Below, in pieces: positions 17,419 to 26,095 of a stretch of 64,000 bases of DNA. The stretch lies in contig NZ_JAUSYY010000001.1 in assembly GCF_030817175.1 (NCBI RefSeq), positions 3,348,001 through 3,412,000 of the forward strand, read 5' to 3'. The notes beneath the pieces are model-generated. The model was not told the origin of the DNA. It searched no databases and was given only the letters and a program-made list of their open reading frames with translations. This stretch comes from Agromyces ramosus. Lineage in GTDB: Bacteria; Actinomycetota; Actinomycetes; Actinomycetales; Microbacteriaceae. Made by a program: the position numbers and the translations under genes. Every line of letters starts with the position of its first letter. Within the stretch, counting starts at the first letter, position 1.

Positions 17419-18077
17419 TCCGCGTGGCGCTCGCCGACGACCAGCATCTCGTGCGTGCCGGGTTCCGGGCGCTCCTCGAGGCCGAAGACGACCTCCACGT
17501 CGTCGGCGAGGCGTCGAGCGGTGAGGAGCTCCTCGCGCTCGTCCGCCGTGAGCCGGTCGACGTGGTGCTCATGGACATCCGGATGCCCGGTGGCGACGGC
17601 CTGTGGGCGACCGAGCAGATCGCGGCCGACCCTGCGCTTGCAGGCGTGCACGTCGTCATCGTCACGACCTTCGAGCTCGACGAGTACGTCGCCCGCGCGG
17701 TGCGCGCCGGCGCGAGCGGATTCCTCGTGAAGGACACCGAGCCCGTCGACCTCATCCGCGCGGTGCACGTCGTCGCGAGCGGCGAGGCACTGCTCTCGCC
17801 CGGCGTCACGAAGCGTCTGCTCGAGCGCATGGCTGTCGGGCTTCGCGACGCGCCCGACGAAGCCCGCCTCTCGGCCTTGACCGAGCGCGAGCGCGAGGTG
17901 CTGCGACTCGTCGGGCTCGGGCTCACGAACGACGAGATCGCCTCGCGACTGGTGCTCAGCCCGCTCACCGCGAAGACGCACGTCTCGCGCATCATGTCGA
18001 AGCTGCACGCGCGCGACCGAGTGCACCTCGTGGTCGTCGCCTACGAGTCGGGCCTCGTCGCGCCCGGCTGGCAGTAG
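17415..18077 (+). CDS. LuxR/NarL-type response regulator
   Basis: A 220-residue DNA-binding regulator, cognate to the upstream kinase. The receiver domain has the acidic pair DD at 8-9, phospho-acceptor D54 (VVLMDIRMP), and a conserved Lys in GFLVKDT. The C-terminal LuxR HTH is LSALTEREREVLRLVGLGLTNDEIASRL followed by KTHVSRIMSKL. The ATG overlaps the kinase stop and is preceded by GGGGAGG. Likely targets are its own operon and the next gene, since both carry related palindromes upstream. Confidence 0.92.
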   Translation: MIRVALADDQHLVRAGFRALLEAEDDLHVVGEASSGEELLALVRREPVDVVLMDIRMPGGDGLWATEQIAADPALAGVHVVIVTTFELDEYVARAVRAGASGFLVKDTEPVDLIRAVHVVASGEALLSPGVTKRLLERMAVGLRDAPDEARLSALTEREREVLRLVGLGLTNDEIASRLVLSPLTAKTHVSRIMSKLHARDRVHLVVVAYESGLVAPGWQ

Positions 18078-18113
18078 CACCCGGCACCACGGCAGGAGCT
18101 GCCGGGGTCACGA

Positions 18114-18129
18114 TGCTCCCGGGGGAGCA
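18114..18129 (+). promoter_or_regulatory. Second candidate response-regulator site, upstream of the SHOCT gene
   Basis: TGCTCCCGGGGGAGCA: 7-bp arms TGCTCCC/GGGAGCA around two bases. It differs from the palindrome at 16175-16190 by one transition in each arm. It lies about 105 nt before the SHOCT gene ATG. Confidence 0.5.
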
Positions 18130-18234
18130 GCCCAGGTGACTCCGCCGGGCGGATTCGCGGATGCCCCGCGATCGCGAGACTCGAATCGACGGCCCGATCC
18201 GCGGCCGCCACGATCACACGATCAAAGGACAATC

Positions 18235-18540
18235 ATGCTCGCCACCCTCGCGACCACCGCGGTCGCCCACTCCGGCCCCTGGGCGGCCGGCTTCGGATGG
18301 GCCTTCTTCCTCATCCCGATCTTCTGGATCCTCGTCATCGGCCTGATCATCTTCCTCGTCAGCCGTCGTCGCCACGCGTACTGGGCGCAGGGCGGTCCCA
18401 ACGGCTCGTACGGCCCGCCGTGGGCACGCGGCGCGAGCGCCGAGTCGACGCTGGCGGAGCGGTTCGCCAAGGGCGACATCGACGAGACCGAGTACCGTGC
18501 TCGCCTCGAGGTGCTCCGCGCGAACCGGCCGAACGCCTAG
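18235..18540 (+). CDS. Small membrane protein with SHOCT domain
   Basis: A 101-residue protein with one strong transmembrane helix (residues 18-42, WAFFLIPIFWILVIGLIIFLV). It is flanked by a basic cytoplasmic RRRR, a Gly/Pro-rich linker, and a C-terminal SHOCT-type helix pair (STLAERFAKGDIDETEYRARLEVL). SHOCT modules are short oligomerisation segments; the biochemical role is unknown. The ATG has AAAGGA upstream. It lies 157 bp after the response regulator gene, behind a palindrome related to the one before the kinase, so it is likely the main target of that system (inference). Confidence 0.8.
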   Translation: MLATLATTAVAHSGPWAAGFGWAFFLIPIFWILVIGLIIFLVSRRRHAYWAQGGPNGSYGPPWARGASAESTLAERFAKGDIDETEYRARLEVLRANRPNA

Positions 18541-18548
18541 CTCGGAGG

Positions 18549-18582
18549 GGCGGGGCCGGATGCTGCGGCATCCGTCCCCGCC
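18549..18582. terminator. GC-rich palindrome between convergent genes
   Basis: GGCGGGG-CCGGATGC, a 3-nt loop (TGC), then GGCATCCGTCCCCGCC: a near-perfect hairpin in the 71-bp gap between the SHOCT gene and the convergent LtrA gene. No T-run follows on either strand. A bidirectional terminator by position. Confidence 0.55.
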
Positions 18583-18611
18583 GCTGCGCGTGGCGTGCCG
18601 TGCCGTGCCGC

Positions 18612-19901
18612 TCAGGACGCGAACGCTCGCTCGAGCGCGGCCGCCTGGTGCCGATGGCCGACCGTCTCGTAGCCGACCACGACGACGAAGGGCGATGCCG
18701 CAGTGATCAGGATGCCGACGCCGAAGCTCGCTCCGGCGGCCACGGCGACCACTGCGAGCACCAGCACGGCGATGCTGCCGATGAAGAGCCAGATGTGGAA
18801 CGGATCGAACTGCCGAAGCAGCAGTGAGTAGATCGTGAACAGCGCGACCATGAAGATGCCCACCGGAACCACGACGGTCAGGAGCGCCTGCACGATGCCG
18901 ATGTGGGCGACGCCCTCGATCTCGTAGGCGGCCACGTGCAGGCCCGCGCCGGCGCCTGCCAGCCCGACGAAGATGAAGTAGTGGAGGTAGCCCCACACGA
19001 ACCCCCGCTCGCGGAAGCGGTGCAGCACCTTGCCCGACGGCATGGTGAAGTACACCCACCACAGGCCGAACGCGAGGGCGGTGCCGCCGAAGGCCACGGC
19101 GATGGTTTCCAGCGACCAGTCCTGCGCGTCGATCACGGCCGAGATCGCGAGGATCGTGCCGAGGATGATCTCGCCCAGAGTGATGATCACGAGCAGTCCG
19201 TAGCGCTCGGCGATGTGGTGGGCGTGCCACGGGGTGCCGCCCTCGCGGCCGTGCTCGGCGACATAGGGCCCCAGGAGCTCGAGCGCGACGAGGACCGCCG
19301 TCAACGCGAGCGTGGGGCCGAGCGGCAGGTTGACGAAGATGAGCACGATCCAGCCGAGCTGGATCACGGCGACCGCGACGGCGTAGGTGAGCGCGGTGCG
19401 TCGACGCGCGGCGTCGTGCTTGGCGACGCGCAGCCAGAGCGCGATCGTTGCCACGCGCATGACGACGTACCCTGCAACCACCACACCGTTGTCGACGTAC
19501 TCGCCCTCGTCGAGCGAGTGGAACAGCGCAGGCAGACCGAGCGCCAGCACCAGCACGCCGAGCATCTCGACCATCGTGGCGACGCGGAAGAAGATGTCGT
19601 CGTTGTCGTACGCCGAGGCGAGCCACGAGTAGTTGATCCACGCCCACCAGATCGCGAAGACGGCGAACAGGAATCCGCCGATCGCCGGCATCCAATGGCC
19701 GAGTTCGAGCAGGTGTGCTGTCTGCGCACCGGCCGCGCTGAACGCGACCACGAACGTGAGGTCGAAGAGCAGCTCGAGCGGCGTGGCCGAGCGATGCGCC
19801 TCGTTCGGATCGCGCCCCGTCATGCGCCGCAGGCGGTGGTCGAGCGGTGGGCGTCCGGGTGCCGCCGCCTGCCCGTCACCGGTCGTCGTCTCGCTCACCA
19901 C
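18612..19901 (-). CDS. Low temperature requirement A (LtrA) family membrane protein
   Basis: A 429-residue polytopic membrane protein of about ten to twelve hydrophobic helices. The opening TPLELLFDLTFVVAFSAAG is diagnostic of the LtrA family (PF06772). WYYFTMP-like and ERYGLLVIITLGEI segments are also family features. LtrA was named for a Listeria locus needed at low temperature; its molecular activity is unknown. GTG 19901 has AAAGGAG upstream. It lies 75 bp downstream of the thiolase gene on the same strand, but a strong hairpin between them suggests separate transcripts. Confidence 0.85.
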   Translation of the reverse strand: MVSETTTGDGQAAAPGRPPLDHRLRRMTGRDPNEAHRSATPLELLFDLTFVVAFSAAGAQTAHLLELGHWMPAIGGFLFAVFAIWWAWINYSWLASAYDNDDIFFRVATMVEMLGVLVLALGLPALFHSLDEGEYVDNGVVVAGYVVMRVATIALWLRVAKHDAARRRTALTYAVAVAVIQLGWIVLIFVNLPLGPTLALTAVLVALELLGPYVAEHGREGGTPWHAHHIAERYGLLVIITLGEIILGTILAISAVIDAQDWSLETIAVAFGGTALAFGLWWVYFTMPSGKVLHRFRERGFVWGYLHYFIFVGLAGAGAGLHVAAYEIEGVAHIGIVQALLTVVVPVGIFMVALFTIYSLLLRQFDPFHIWLFIGSIAVLVLAVVAVAAGASFGVGILITAASPFVVVVGYETVGHRHQAAALERAFAS

Positions 19902-19923
19902 GCTCCTTTCGCGTACACGCGGA

Positions 19924-19965
19924 ACACCCCGCGCCGTGGTGACATGTTGCCACAGCGCGGAGTGT
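19924..19965 (-). terminator. Strand-specific hairpin after the thiolase gene
   Basis: 16-nt arms (19924-19939 and 19950-19965) with a 10-nt loop. In minus-strand RNA all 16 pairs form, two as G-U wobbles. In plus-strand RNA the same positions are C-A mismatches. The asymmetry supports function in the thiolase transcript. Confidence 0.6.
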
Positions 19966-19976
19966 CGCGTGCTCGT

Positions 19977-21161
19977 TCAGCGGGAGAGCAGGAGTGCCTC
20001 GCCCTGGCCGCCGCCGCCGCAGAGGGCGACGGCCGCGCGGCCACCGCCGCGACGTGAGAGCTCGAGCGCGGCGTGCAATGCGAGTCGCGCGCCGGAGGCG
20101 CCGATCGGGTGGCCGAGCGCGATCGCCCCGCCGTGCACGTTGACGACGTCGGACGAGATGCCGAGTTCTCGCGTCGACGCGAGCGACACCGCGGCGAATG
20201 CCTCGTTGATCTCGACGAGGTCGAGCTCGTCGGCGCTGCCGCCGGCCTTCTCGAGGGCGGCGGCGATCGCGTTGGCGGGCTGCGAGTGCAGCGAGTTGTC
20301 GGGACCGGCGACCTGGCCGGCGGCGCCGACGATCGCGAGCCACGGAAGCCCACGCTCTTCGGCCCACTCGCGGCTCGCGACGACGACCGCGGCGGCACCG
20401 TCGGAGAGTGGCGACGAGTTGCCCGCCGTGATCGTGCCCTCGGCGGCGAACGCCGGACGGAGCTTCGCGAGCACCTCGACGGTGGAGTCGGGGCGAACCC
20501 CTTGGTCTTGGTCGACGATGACGGGGTCACCCTTGCGCTGGGGGACCTCGACGGGCACGATCTCGTCGGCGAAGACGCCGGAGGTCTGGGCCTGGCCGGC
20601 GCGCACGTGGGAGGCGGCGGCGATCTCGTCTTGTTCGGTGCGCCCGAGTTCGTAGCGGGCGTTGAACCGCTCGGTCGAGGCGCCCATCGACTCGCGGTCG
20701 AACGCGTCGGTGAGTCCGTCGTTGGCCGCGTGGTCGACGAGGTCCCAGTTGCCGTATGCCTGGCCGTGGCGTGACCCCGGCAGCAGGTGCGGGGCGTTCG
20801 TCATGGATTCCTGGCCGCCGGCCACGACGACGGATGCCTCACCGAGGCGGATGAGCCGCGCGGCATCCGTGATGGCGACGAGGCCCGACAGGCAGACCTT
20901 GTTGACGGTCGTCGCGGGGACGCGCCAAGGGATGCCCGCGGCGACGGCGGATTGCTTGGCGGGGTTCTGGCCGGCGCCGGCCTGCAGCACCTGGCCCATG
21001 ATCACGGCGTCGATGTCGTCGGCGGCGACCCCGGCGCGTTCGAGTGCGCCGCGGATCGCGATCGTGCCGAGCTCGACCGCCGACTGGCCCGCGAGGTTGC
21101 CGTTGATGCGGGCGAACGGGGTGCGCGCGCCGGCGATGATGACGACGTCGGGGATGCTCAT
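19977..21161 (-). CDS. Acetyl-CoA C-acetyltransferase (thiolase)
   Basis: A 394-residue thiolase catalysing reversible acetoacetyl-CoA plus CoA to two acetyl-CoA. The acyl-binding Cys is in NKVCLSGL (about C88). The C-terminal catalytic His is in [18 protein letters not shown] and the Cys is in [12 protein letters not shown] 21161 has AAGGAG upstream. It diverges from the big transport/catabolic operon and supplies the last step if that operon yields acetoacetyl-CoA through its CoA-transferase. Confidence 0.93.
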   Translation of the reverse strand: MSIPDVVIIAGARTPFARINGNLAGQSAVELGTIAIRGALERAGVAADDIDAVIMGQVLQAGAGQNPAKQSAVAAGIPWRVPATTVNKVCLSGLVAITDAARLIRLGEASVVVAGGQESMTNAPHLLPGSRHGQAYGNWDLVDHAANDGLTDAFDRESMGASTERFNARYELGRTEQDEIAAASHVRAGQAQTSGVFADEIVPVEVPQRKGDPVIVDQDQGVRPDSTVEVLAKLRPAFAAEGTITAGNSSPLSDGAAAVVVASREWAEERGLPWLAIVGAAGQVAGPDNSLHSQPANAIAAALEKAGGSADELDLVEINEAFAAVSLASTRELGISSDVVNVHGGAIALGHPIGASGARLALHAALELSRRGGGRAAVALCGGGGQGEALLLSR

Positions 21162-21224
21162 GACCTGGACTCCTTCGTTCGGGTTGCGAGCGTTGTGGCT
21201 CTGAGCCTATTGTACTTACCTGAG

Positions 21225-21244
21225 ACCTGAACCAGCTGTCAGGT
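21225..21244. promoter_or_regulatory. Palindromic candidate operator between thiolase and importer genes
   Basis: ACCTGAACCAGCTGTCAGGT: 6-bp outer arms ACCTGA/TCAGGT around a CAGCTG core, in the 127-bp divergent promoter gap. An extra CCTGA lies 7 nt before the inner one. The TetR protein of the same operon is a plausible binder (inference). Confidence 0.45.
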
Positions 21245-21288
21245 TCGCACCACACACGTCCAGCCATTCACCGTTGAGAGGCATTCAC

Positions 21289-22491
21289 ATGCGGGTTACG
21301 AAGAAGTACCTGGCGACGGCCGTCATTGCCGCCGCGACCATCGCACTGGTCGGGTGCGCACCCACCACGGCTGCCGGCGGCGACGCCGGGGCGACGGATG
21401 CCGGTGCGCCGGTCAAGGTCGCGATGATGACGAGCCAGACCGGCCCGCTCGCCGCCTACGGCGCCGCGTACACGGCCGGCTTCGAAGCCGGACTCGACTA
21501 CGCCACCGACGGCACCGGCACCGTCGACGGACGCGAGCTCGAGATCGAATGGGCCGACGACCAGGGCAACCCCGACACCGCCGTCTCGAAGGCGAAGGAC
21601 TTCATCGGGCAGGGCTACCAGATCCTCGCGGGCACCGCGGCGTCGGGCATCGCCACCGCGCTCGCCGAGCAGGCCGCGCAGAACCAGATCCTCTACATCT
21701 CGGGCCCGGCGGCCGCCGACGCCATCACGGGCGTCAACGAGTACACGTTCCGCTCGGGTCGCCAGACCTACCAGGACGTCGCGACGGCCGGTACGTTCAT
21801 CGGCGACCCCGCCGGCAAGAAGGTCGTCGTCTTCGCGCAGGACACCGCCTTCGGCCAGGGCAACCTCGCCGGCGTCCAGGCCGTGCTCGGCGGCCAGGGC
21901 GCGACCGTCGAGGGCGTGCTCGTCGCCGAGGATGCGACCGAGTTCACTCCGTTCGCACAGCAGCTCATCGCCGCGGCGCCCGACCTCGTGTTCGTCGCCT
22001 GGGCGGGCGCGTCATCCGGCGCCATGTGGACCTCGCTGGCGCAGCAGGGCGTGTTCGACGCCGTTCCGGTCGTCACCGGGCTCGGCGACGTCGCGACCTA
22101 CGGCGCCTACGGCGACGCGTCGAGCGACATCTCGTTCCTGAACCACTACTTCGGCGGCGCGGCGGGCACCGAGGTCGAGGCTGCGATGATCGAGTCGCTC
22201 GAGGCGGCCGGCGCGACCCCCGACCTGTTCTCGCCCGACGGGTTCGTCGCCGCGCAGATGATCGTGCAGGCCATCCGCGAGGGCGGCGACACGGTCGACG
22301 GCATGATCGACGCGCTCGAGGGCTGGACGTTCGACTCCGTGAAGGGCGAGATCACCGTGCGCGAAGAGGACCACGCGATGATCCAGCCGATGTACCAGGC
22401 GAAGCTCGTCGAAGACGGCGGAACCTGGGTGCCCGAGCTCGTCGACACGGTCGACGCCGAGACCGTCGCCCCGCCGGTCGCCGGCGAGTAG
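21289..22491 (+). CDS. Branched-chain amino acid type (HAAT) ABC substrate-binding lipoprotein
   Basis: About 400 residues: signal peptide with lipobox LVGC (Cys23), then a periplasmic-binding fold of the Leu/Ile/Val type (VAMMTSQTGPLAAYG, NPDTAVSKAKDFI). I use ATG 21289, with GAGAGG upstream; ATG 21274 is possible but gives a longer signal. It is first of a five-gene importer block. HAAT binding proteins take many ligands besides amino acids, including carboxylates and amides. The neighbours (CoA ligase, 3-hydroxybutyrate dehydrogenase, CoA-transferase) suggest a short-chain hydroxy or oxo acid here, which is an inference. Confidence 0.88.
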   Translation: MRVTKKYLATAVIAAATIALVGCAPTTAAGGDAGATDAGAPVKVAMMTSQTGPLAAYGAAYTAGFEAGLDYATDGTGTVDGRELEIEWADDQGNPDTAVSKAKDFIGQGYQILAGTAASGIATALAEQAAQNQILYISGPAAADAITGVNEYTFRSGRQTYQDVATAGTFIGDPAGKKVVVFAQDTAFGQGNLAGVQAVLGGQGATVEGVLVAEDATEFTPFAQQLIAAAPDLVFVAWAGASSGAMWTSLAQQGVFDAVPVVTGLGDVATYGAYGDASSDISFLNHYFGGAAGTEVEAAMIESLEAAGATPDLFSPDGFVAAQMIVQAIREGGDTVDGMIDALEGWTFDSVKGEITVREEDHAMIQPMYQAKLVEDGGTWVPELVDTVDAETVAPPVAGE

Positions 22492-22502
22492 CGACTCCGA
22501 GT

Positions 22503-22532
22503 GCGGCGGCCGCGGAGAACCGCGGCCGCCGC
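22503..22532 (+). terminator. Hairpin between the binding-protein gene and the rest of the importer operon
   Basis: Perfect 13-bp arms GCGGCGGCCGCGG / CCGCGGCCGCCGC with an AGAA loop, 11 nt after the livJ-type stop. Such intra-operon hairpins commonly let the binding protein be made in excess over membrane subunits, by attenuation or mRNA protection. No T-run follows. Confidence 0.55.
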
Positions 22533-22567
22533 CCGCACCCACCACCACCCGACGCAGTAAGGCGACC

Positions 22568-23323
22568 ATGACCGACCACGCGGTGCTCAGCCTCGAGCAC
22601 ATCGGCCTCCGCATCGGGGGTGCGCGCATCCTCCACGACGTCTCGCTCGAGGTCGCGCCGGGCGAGATGCTCGGCGTCATCGGGCCGAACGGCGCAGGCA
22701 AGACGACGCTCTTCAACGTCATCTCCGGCGTCGCTCGGCCCACCGAAGGACGAGTGCGACTCGATGGCGCCGACGTCACGAACACTCCGATCCACCGTCG
22801 GGCCGCGGCCGGCCTCGGTCGCACCTTCCAGACGTCGAGCCTGTTCCCCGCGCTCAGCGTGCTCGAGAACGTGCGGCTCGCCGCGCAGGCGCACGCCGGC
22901 GGCGCGGCATCCGTCTTCCGGATTCCCCGACGGTCGGATGCCGCGACCGGGCGTGCCCTCGAGTGCCTCGCCGAGGTCGGGCTCGCCGAGCGCGCCGACG
23001 CCGACGCGTCGGGCCTCGCCCACGGCGAGAAGCGCAAGCTCGAGATCGCCATGCTCATCGCCATGGACCCGAAGGTGATCCTCCTCGACGAGCCGATGGC
23101 GGGGGTCTCCTCCGGCGACGTGCCGGCGATCACCGACGTGATCCGCGGACTGCATCGCGGCGGCCGCACGGTGCTCATGGTCGAGCACCACATGGAGGTC
23201 GTGCTCGGGCTCGTCGACCGCGTGGCCGTCATGCACCACGGCGAGCTCCTCGCCGTCGACACCCCGGAGGCCGTCATGGCGAACCCCACCGTGCAGTCCG
23301 CGTACCTCGGGGAGGCGGTGTGA
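22568..23323 (+). CDS. HAAT-family ABC transporter ATPase (LivG type)
   Basis: A 251-residue ATPase. Walker A is GPNGAGKTT (near residue 40), the signature region is LAHGEKRKLEIAM (LivG-type, not LSGGQ), and Walker B is VILLDEPMAG. The C-terminus has MVEHHMEVV. It starts at ATG 22568, 76 bp after the binding protein gene, and overlaps the second ATPase gene by 4 nt. Confidence 0.92.
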   Translation: MTDHAVLSLEHIGLRIGGARILHDVSLEVAPGEMLGVIGPNGAGKTTLFNVISGVARPTEGRVRLDGADVTNTPIHRRAAAGLGRTFQTSSLFPALSVLENVRLAAQAHAGGAASVFRIPRRSDAATGRALECLAEVGLAERADADASGLAHGEKRKLEIAMLIAMDPKVILLDEPMAGVSSGDVPAITDVIRGLHRGGRTVLMVEHHMEVVLGLVDRVAVMHHGELLAVDTPEAVMANPTVQSAYLGEAV

Positions 23324-24090
23324 GCGAGCAGCAGTCGGCCGCGCCGATCCTCACGGTCTCGCGCCTCTCAGGTCGCATCGCCGGCCAGCAGGTCGTCGAG
23401 GACGTCTCCTTCGAGGTGCCGGCGGTCGGCGTGACCGCCCTCCTCGGCCGCAACGGCGTGGGCAAGACCTCGACGATCAAGTCGATCCTCGGCCTCATCG
23501 AGCGAACCGGTGACGTGACCCTCGGCGGAGTCCGCATCGACCGCATGCCGACCCACCGCATCGTGCAACAGGGTGTCGGCTACGTGCCGGAGGACCGCGA
23601 GGTGTTCGGCTCGCTCACCGTGGCCGAGAACCTCCGCCTCGCCGAACGCGACGACCATCCTCGACGCGACCTCGTCGAGCAGCTCTTCCCCGATCTTCTC
23701 GAACGCCGTGCGCAACGAGCAGGCACGCTCTCCGGAGGGCAGCAGCAGATGGTCTCCCTCGCCCGGGCCCTCATCAACGAGAACCGGCTCCTGCTCGTCG
23801 ACGAGCCGACCAAGGGGCTCGCCCCGCGCATCGTCGACGAGGTGGCCACCGCGCTCGCCGAAGCGGCGCGAACCGTCCCGATCCTCCTCGTCGAGCAGAA
23901 CCTGCACGTCATCCGCCGGCTCGCCGAGCGCGTCGTCGTGCTCTCGGGCGGCCGGATCGTCTTCGCGGGTGACGCCGCCGAGCTCCTCGACGACGAGGCG
24001 CGCATCCAGCGCTACCTCGGCGTGCACGACGCGGCAGATCCTCACGACGCGGCAGACCCCCACGACACGGCTGAGGGGAGCACCCGATGA
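23320..24090 (+). CDS. HAAT-family ABC transporter ATPase (LivF type) with repeat tail
   Basis: A 256-residue ATPase from GTG 23320, overlapping the LivG stop, with GGGGAGG upstream. Walker A is GRNGVGKTS, the signature is LSGGQQQMV, and Walker B is LLLVDEPTKGL. It ends in an unusual hydrophilic tail after YLGVHD, where HDAADP is repeated (DNA unit of 18 nt, 24025-24078). The tail lies beyond the normal LivF end. It is translationally coupled to the permease gene. Confidence 0.92.
   Translation: MSEQQSAAPILTVSRLSGRIAGQQVVEDVSFEVPAVGVTALLGRNGVGKTSTIKSILGLIERTGDVTLGGVRIDRMPTHRIVQQGVGYVPEDREVFGSLTVAENLRLAERDDHPRRDLVEQLFPDLLERRAQRAGTLSGGQQQMVSLARALINENRLLLVDEPTKGLAPRIVDEVATALAEAARTVPILLVEQNLHVIRRLAERVVVLSGGRIVFAGDAAELLDDEARIQRYLGVHDAADPHDAADPHDTAEGSTR
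24025..24078 (+). repeat. 18-nt tandem repeat at the 3' end of the LivF-type gene
   Basis: Unit 1 (24025-24042) and unit 2 (24043-24060) start CACGACGCGGCAGA and differ at two bases. Unit 3 (24061-24078) is degenerate. They encode the HDAADP, HDAADP and HDTAEG segments of the LivF tail. Confidence 0.7.
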
Positions 24091-24962
24091 GCACCGTCAT
24101 ACTCCTGGTGATCACGGGCCTCGGCCTCGGCGCGCTCTACTTCCTCGTCGCGAGCGGCCTCTCGCTCATCTACGGCCTCATGGGCGTGCTGAACTTCGCG
24201 CACGGCTCGTTCCTCACGATCTCGGCCTTCCTCGGCTGGGAGGTCGGCCGCCGCGTCTCAGACGGAACCTGGTGGGGCCTCGCGATCTCGGCGCTCGTCG
24301 GCATCGCCGTCGGCGCGGTCGTCGCCGCCCTCACCGAGTACCTCCTCATTCGGCGGCTGTACGAACGGCACATCGAGCAGGCGCTCGTCACGGTCGGCCT
24401 CGCACTCGCGAGCGTCGCGCTCTTCGAGGGCATCTGGGGCACCGACCCGATCTACACCGAGAACCCCGCGTGGCTCGAGCAGACCACCGAGATCCTCGGA
24501 GCGAAGATCCCGAACGACCGGTTCCTCCTCATCGCCTGCGCGCTCCTCGTGCTCGGCGGCATCGTGCTCTTCCTCCGCAAGACCCGCTACGGCCTCATCA
24601 TCCGAGCCGGCGTCGAGAACCGCTCGATGGTCACCGCCCTCGGCATCGACGTGCGCCGCTCGTTCACCCTCGTCTTCGCGATCGGCGGCGCGGCGGCCGG
24701 CCTCGGCGGCGTGCTCGCGTCGGTGTACTACGGCTACGTCTCGGCCCATCTCGGGTCGACGCTGCTCATCTTCGCCTTCATCGTGACGGTCATCGGTGGC
24801 CTGGGCTCGCTCACCGGCGCCGCGATCGCGTCGGTGCTCGTGGCGGTGCTGCAGCAATTCGCCAACTTCTACCTCGGGGGCACGGGCGACCTCGTCGTCG
24901 TGGTCGCGCTCGCCGCGGTGCTGCTCGTTCGCCCGCGCGGACTCATGGGGAAGGTCGCATGA
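24087..24962 (+). CDS. HAAT-family ABC transporter permease (LivH type)
   Basis: A 291-residue membrane protein with about eight helices. It opens with the LivH-typical LGLGALYFLVASGLSLIYGLMGVLNFAHG, and carries a cytoplasmic segment (RAGVENRSMVTALGIDVRRSF) where the ATPase docks. The ATG overlaps the LivF stop, and the stop overlaps the LivM start. Confidence 0.93.
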   Translation: MSTVILLVITGLGLGALYFLVASGLSLIYGLMGVLNFAHGSFLTISAFLGWEVGRRVSDGTWWGLAISALVGIAVGAVVAALTEYLLIRRLYERHIEQALVTVGLALASVALFEGIWGTDPIYTENPAWLEQTTEILGAKIPNDRFLLIACALLVLGGIVLFLRKTRYGLIIRAGVENRSMVTALGIDVRRSFTLVFAIGGAAAGLGGVLASVYYGYVSAHLGSTLLIFAFIVTVIGGLGSLTGAAIASVLVAVLQQFANFYLGGTGDLVVVVALAAVLLVRPRGLMGKVA

Positions 24963-26095
24963 ACCAGGCACTGACGGATGCTCCGGCATCGACTCGCGGC
25001 GCGGCATCCGCTCGCCGATCGCTGTGGCTCACGGTCGCCGGCATCGCGCTCGTCGTACTGCTCGCGATCCTCCCGCTGCTCGCGATCGACATCCCGGGCG
25101 TGCTGCCCGGCCCGACCTATACCCCGGGCACCCTGCAGCTGCTCGCCTACGCGATGCTCATCGCGGCGCTCGCGCTGAGCTACCGCATGATGTTCGGCCT
25201 CGCCGGGCTGCTGTCGTTCGGGCACGCGCTGTTCTTCGCGGCCGGCGCGTACGGGCTCGGCATGACCCTCGACGCGTTCGCACCGGCCGAGTGGCCGAGC
25301 GGACTCATCTTCGTCGGCTCGATCGCGGTGACGCTCATCGCGGGCATCGTGCTCGCCGCGACCGTCGGCGCGCTGGCACTGCGGGTCACGGGCATCTCCT
25401 TCGCAATGGTGACGCTCGCGTTCGCCCAGGCCGGCTCGGTGCTGATCCGGCGCAACCCGGGCAGCGCGACCGGTGGCGACGAAGGGCTCTCGCTCGACAT
25501 CACGAACGTGCCTGCGGCCCTCGTCGGCGTGCTGAACACGCGCAACCTCTACTGGGTCGCGCTCGGCGTGCTCGTGTTCGTGTACCTCGTGGTGCTCTGG
25601 GTCGAGCAGAGTCGTGCCGGACGCGTCGCCGAGGCCACGCGCGAGAACGAGCTGCGGGTGCGCGTCATCGGCATCCGCCCGTACGGGGTGAAGCTGCTCG
25701 TCTTCATCGTGGCTTCCGCGCTCGCGGCGGTCGCGGGCATGGGCTACCTCCTCCTCCAGTCGGGCGCGTCGCCGCGCATCGCGACGGCCGACTTCACGCT
25801 CACGCTGCTCGTCATCGTCGTGCTCGGCGGAGTGGGGTATCGCTGGGGGGCGATCGTCGGCGGTATCGTCTACACACTGCTCGACCAGCGACTCACGGCG
25901 CTCGCGGGCTCCGACTTCATCGCGGGGCTGCCTCCCGTGCTCCGCGTGCCGCTGTCCGAGCCGTTGTTCATTCTGGGAACGCTCTTCATCCTCGTGGTGC
26001 TGTTCCTGCCCGGGGGGATCGCGGGGATCCCGCAGCGCATCCGTTCGGGCCGGAAGCAGCACCCGGCCGAAGCGGAGGAGACCGCCGATGCCTGA
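24959..26095 (+). CDS. HAAT-family ABC transporter permease (LivM type)
   Basis: A 378-residue second permease. A polar N-terminal leader of about 20 residues precedes the first helix. Family segments are LAYAMLIAALALSYRMMFGLAGLLSFGHA and the docking loop ENELRVRVIGIRPYGVKLLVF. ATG 24959 overlaps the LivH stop. The open frame extends upstream over LivF and LivH but is not coding there. Its last 8 nt overlap the CoA-ligase start. Confidence 0.92.
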   Translation: MNQALTDAPASTRGAASARRSLWLTVAGIALVVLLAILPLLAIDIPGVLPGPTYTPGTLQLLAYAMLIAALALSYRMMFGLAGLLSFGHALFFAAGAYGLGMTLDAFAPAEWPSGLIFVGSIAVTLIAGIVLAATVGALALRVTGISFAMVTLAFAQAGSVLIRRNPGSATGGDEGLSLDITNVPAALVGVLNTRNLYWVALGVLVFVYLVVLWVEQSRAGRVAEATRENELRVRVIGIRPYGVKLLVFIVASALAAVAGMGYLLLQSGASPRIATADFTLTLLVIVVLGGVGYRWGAIVGGIVYTLLDQRLTALAGSDFIAGLPPVLRVPLSEPLFILGTLFILVVLFLPGGIAGIPQRIRSGRKQHPAEAEETADA

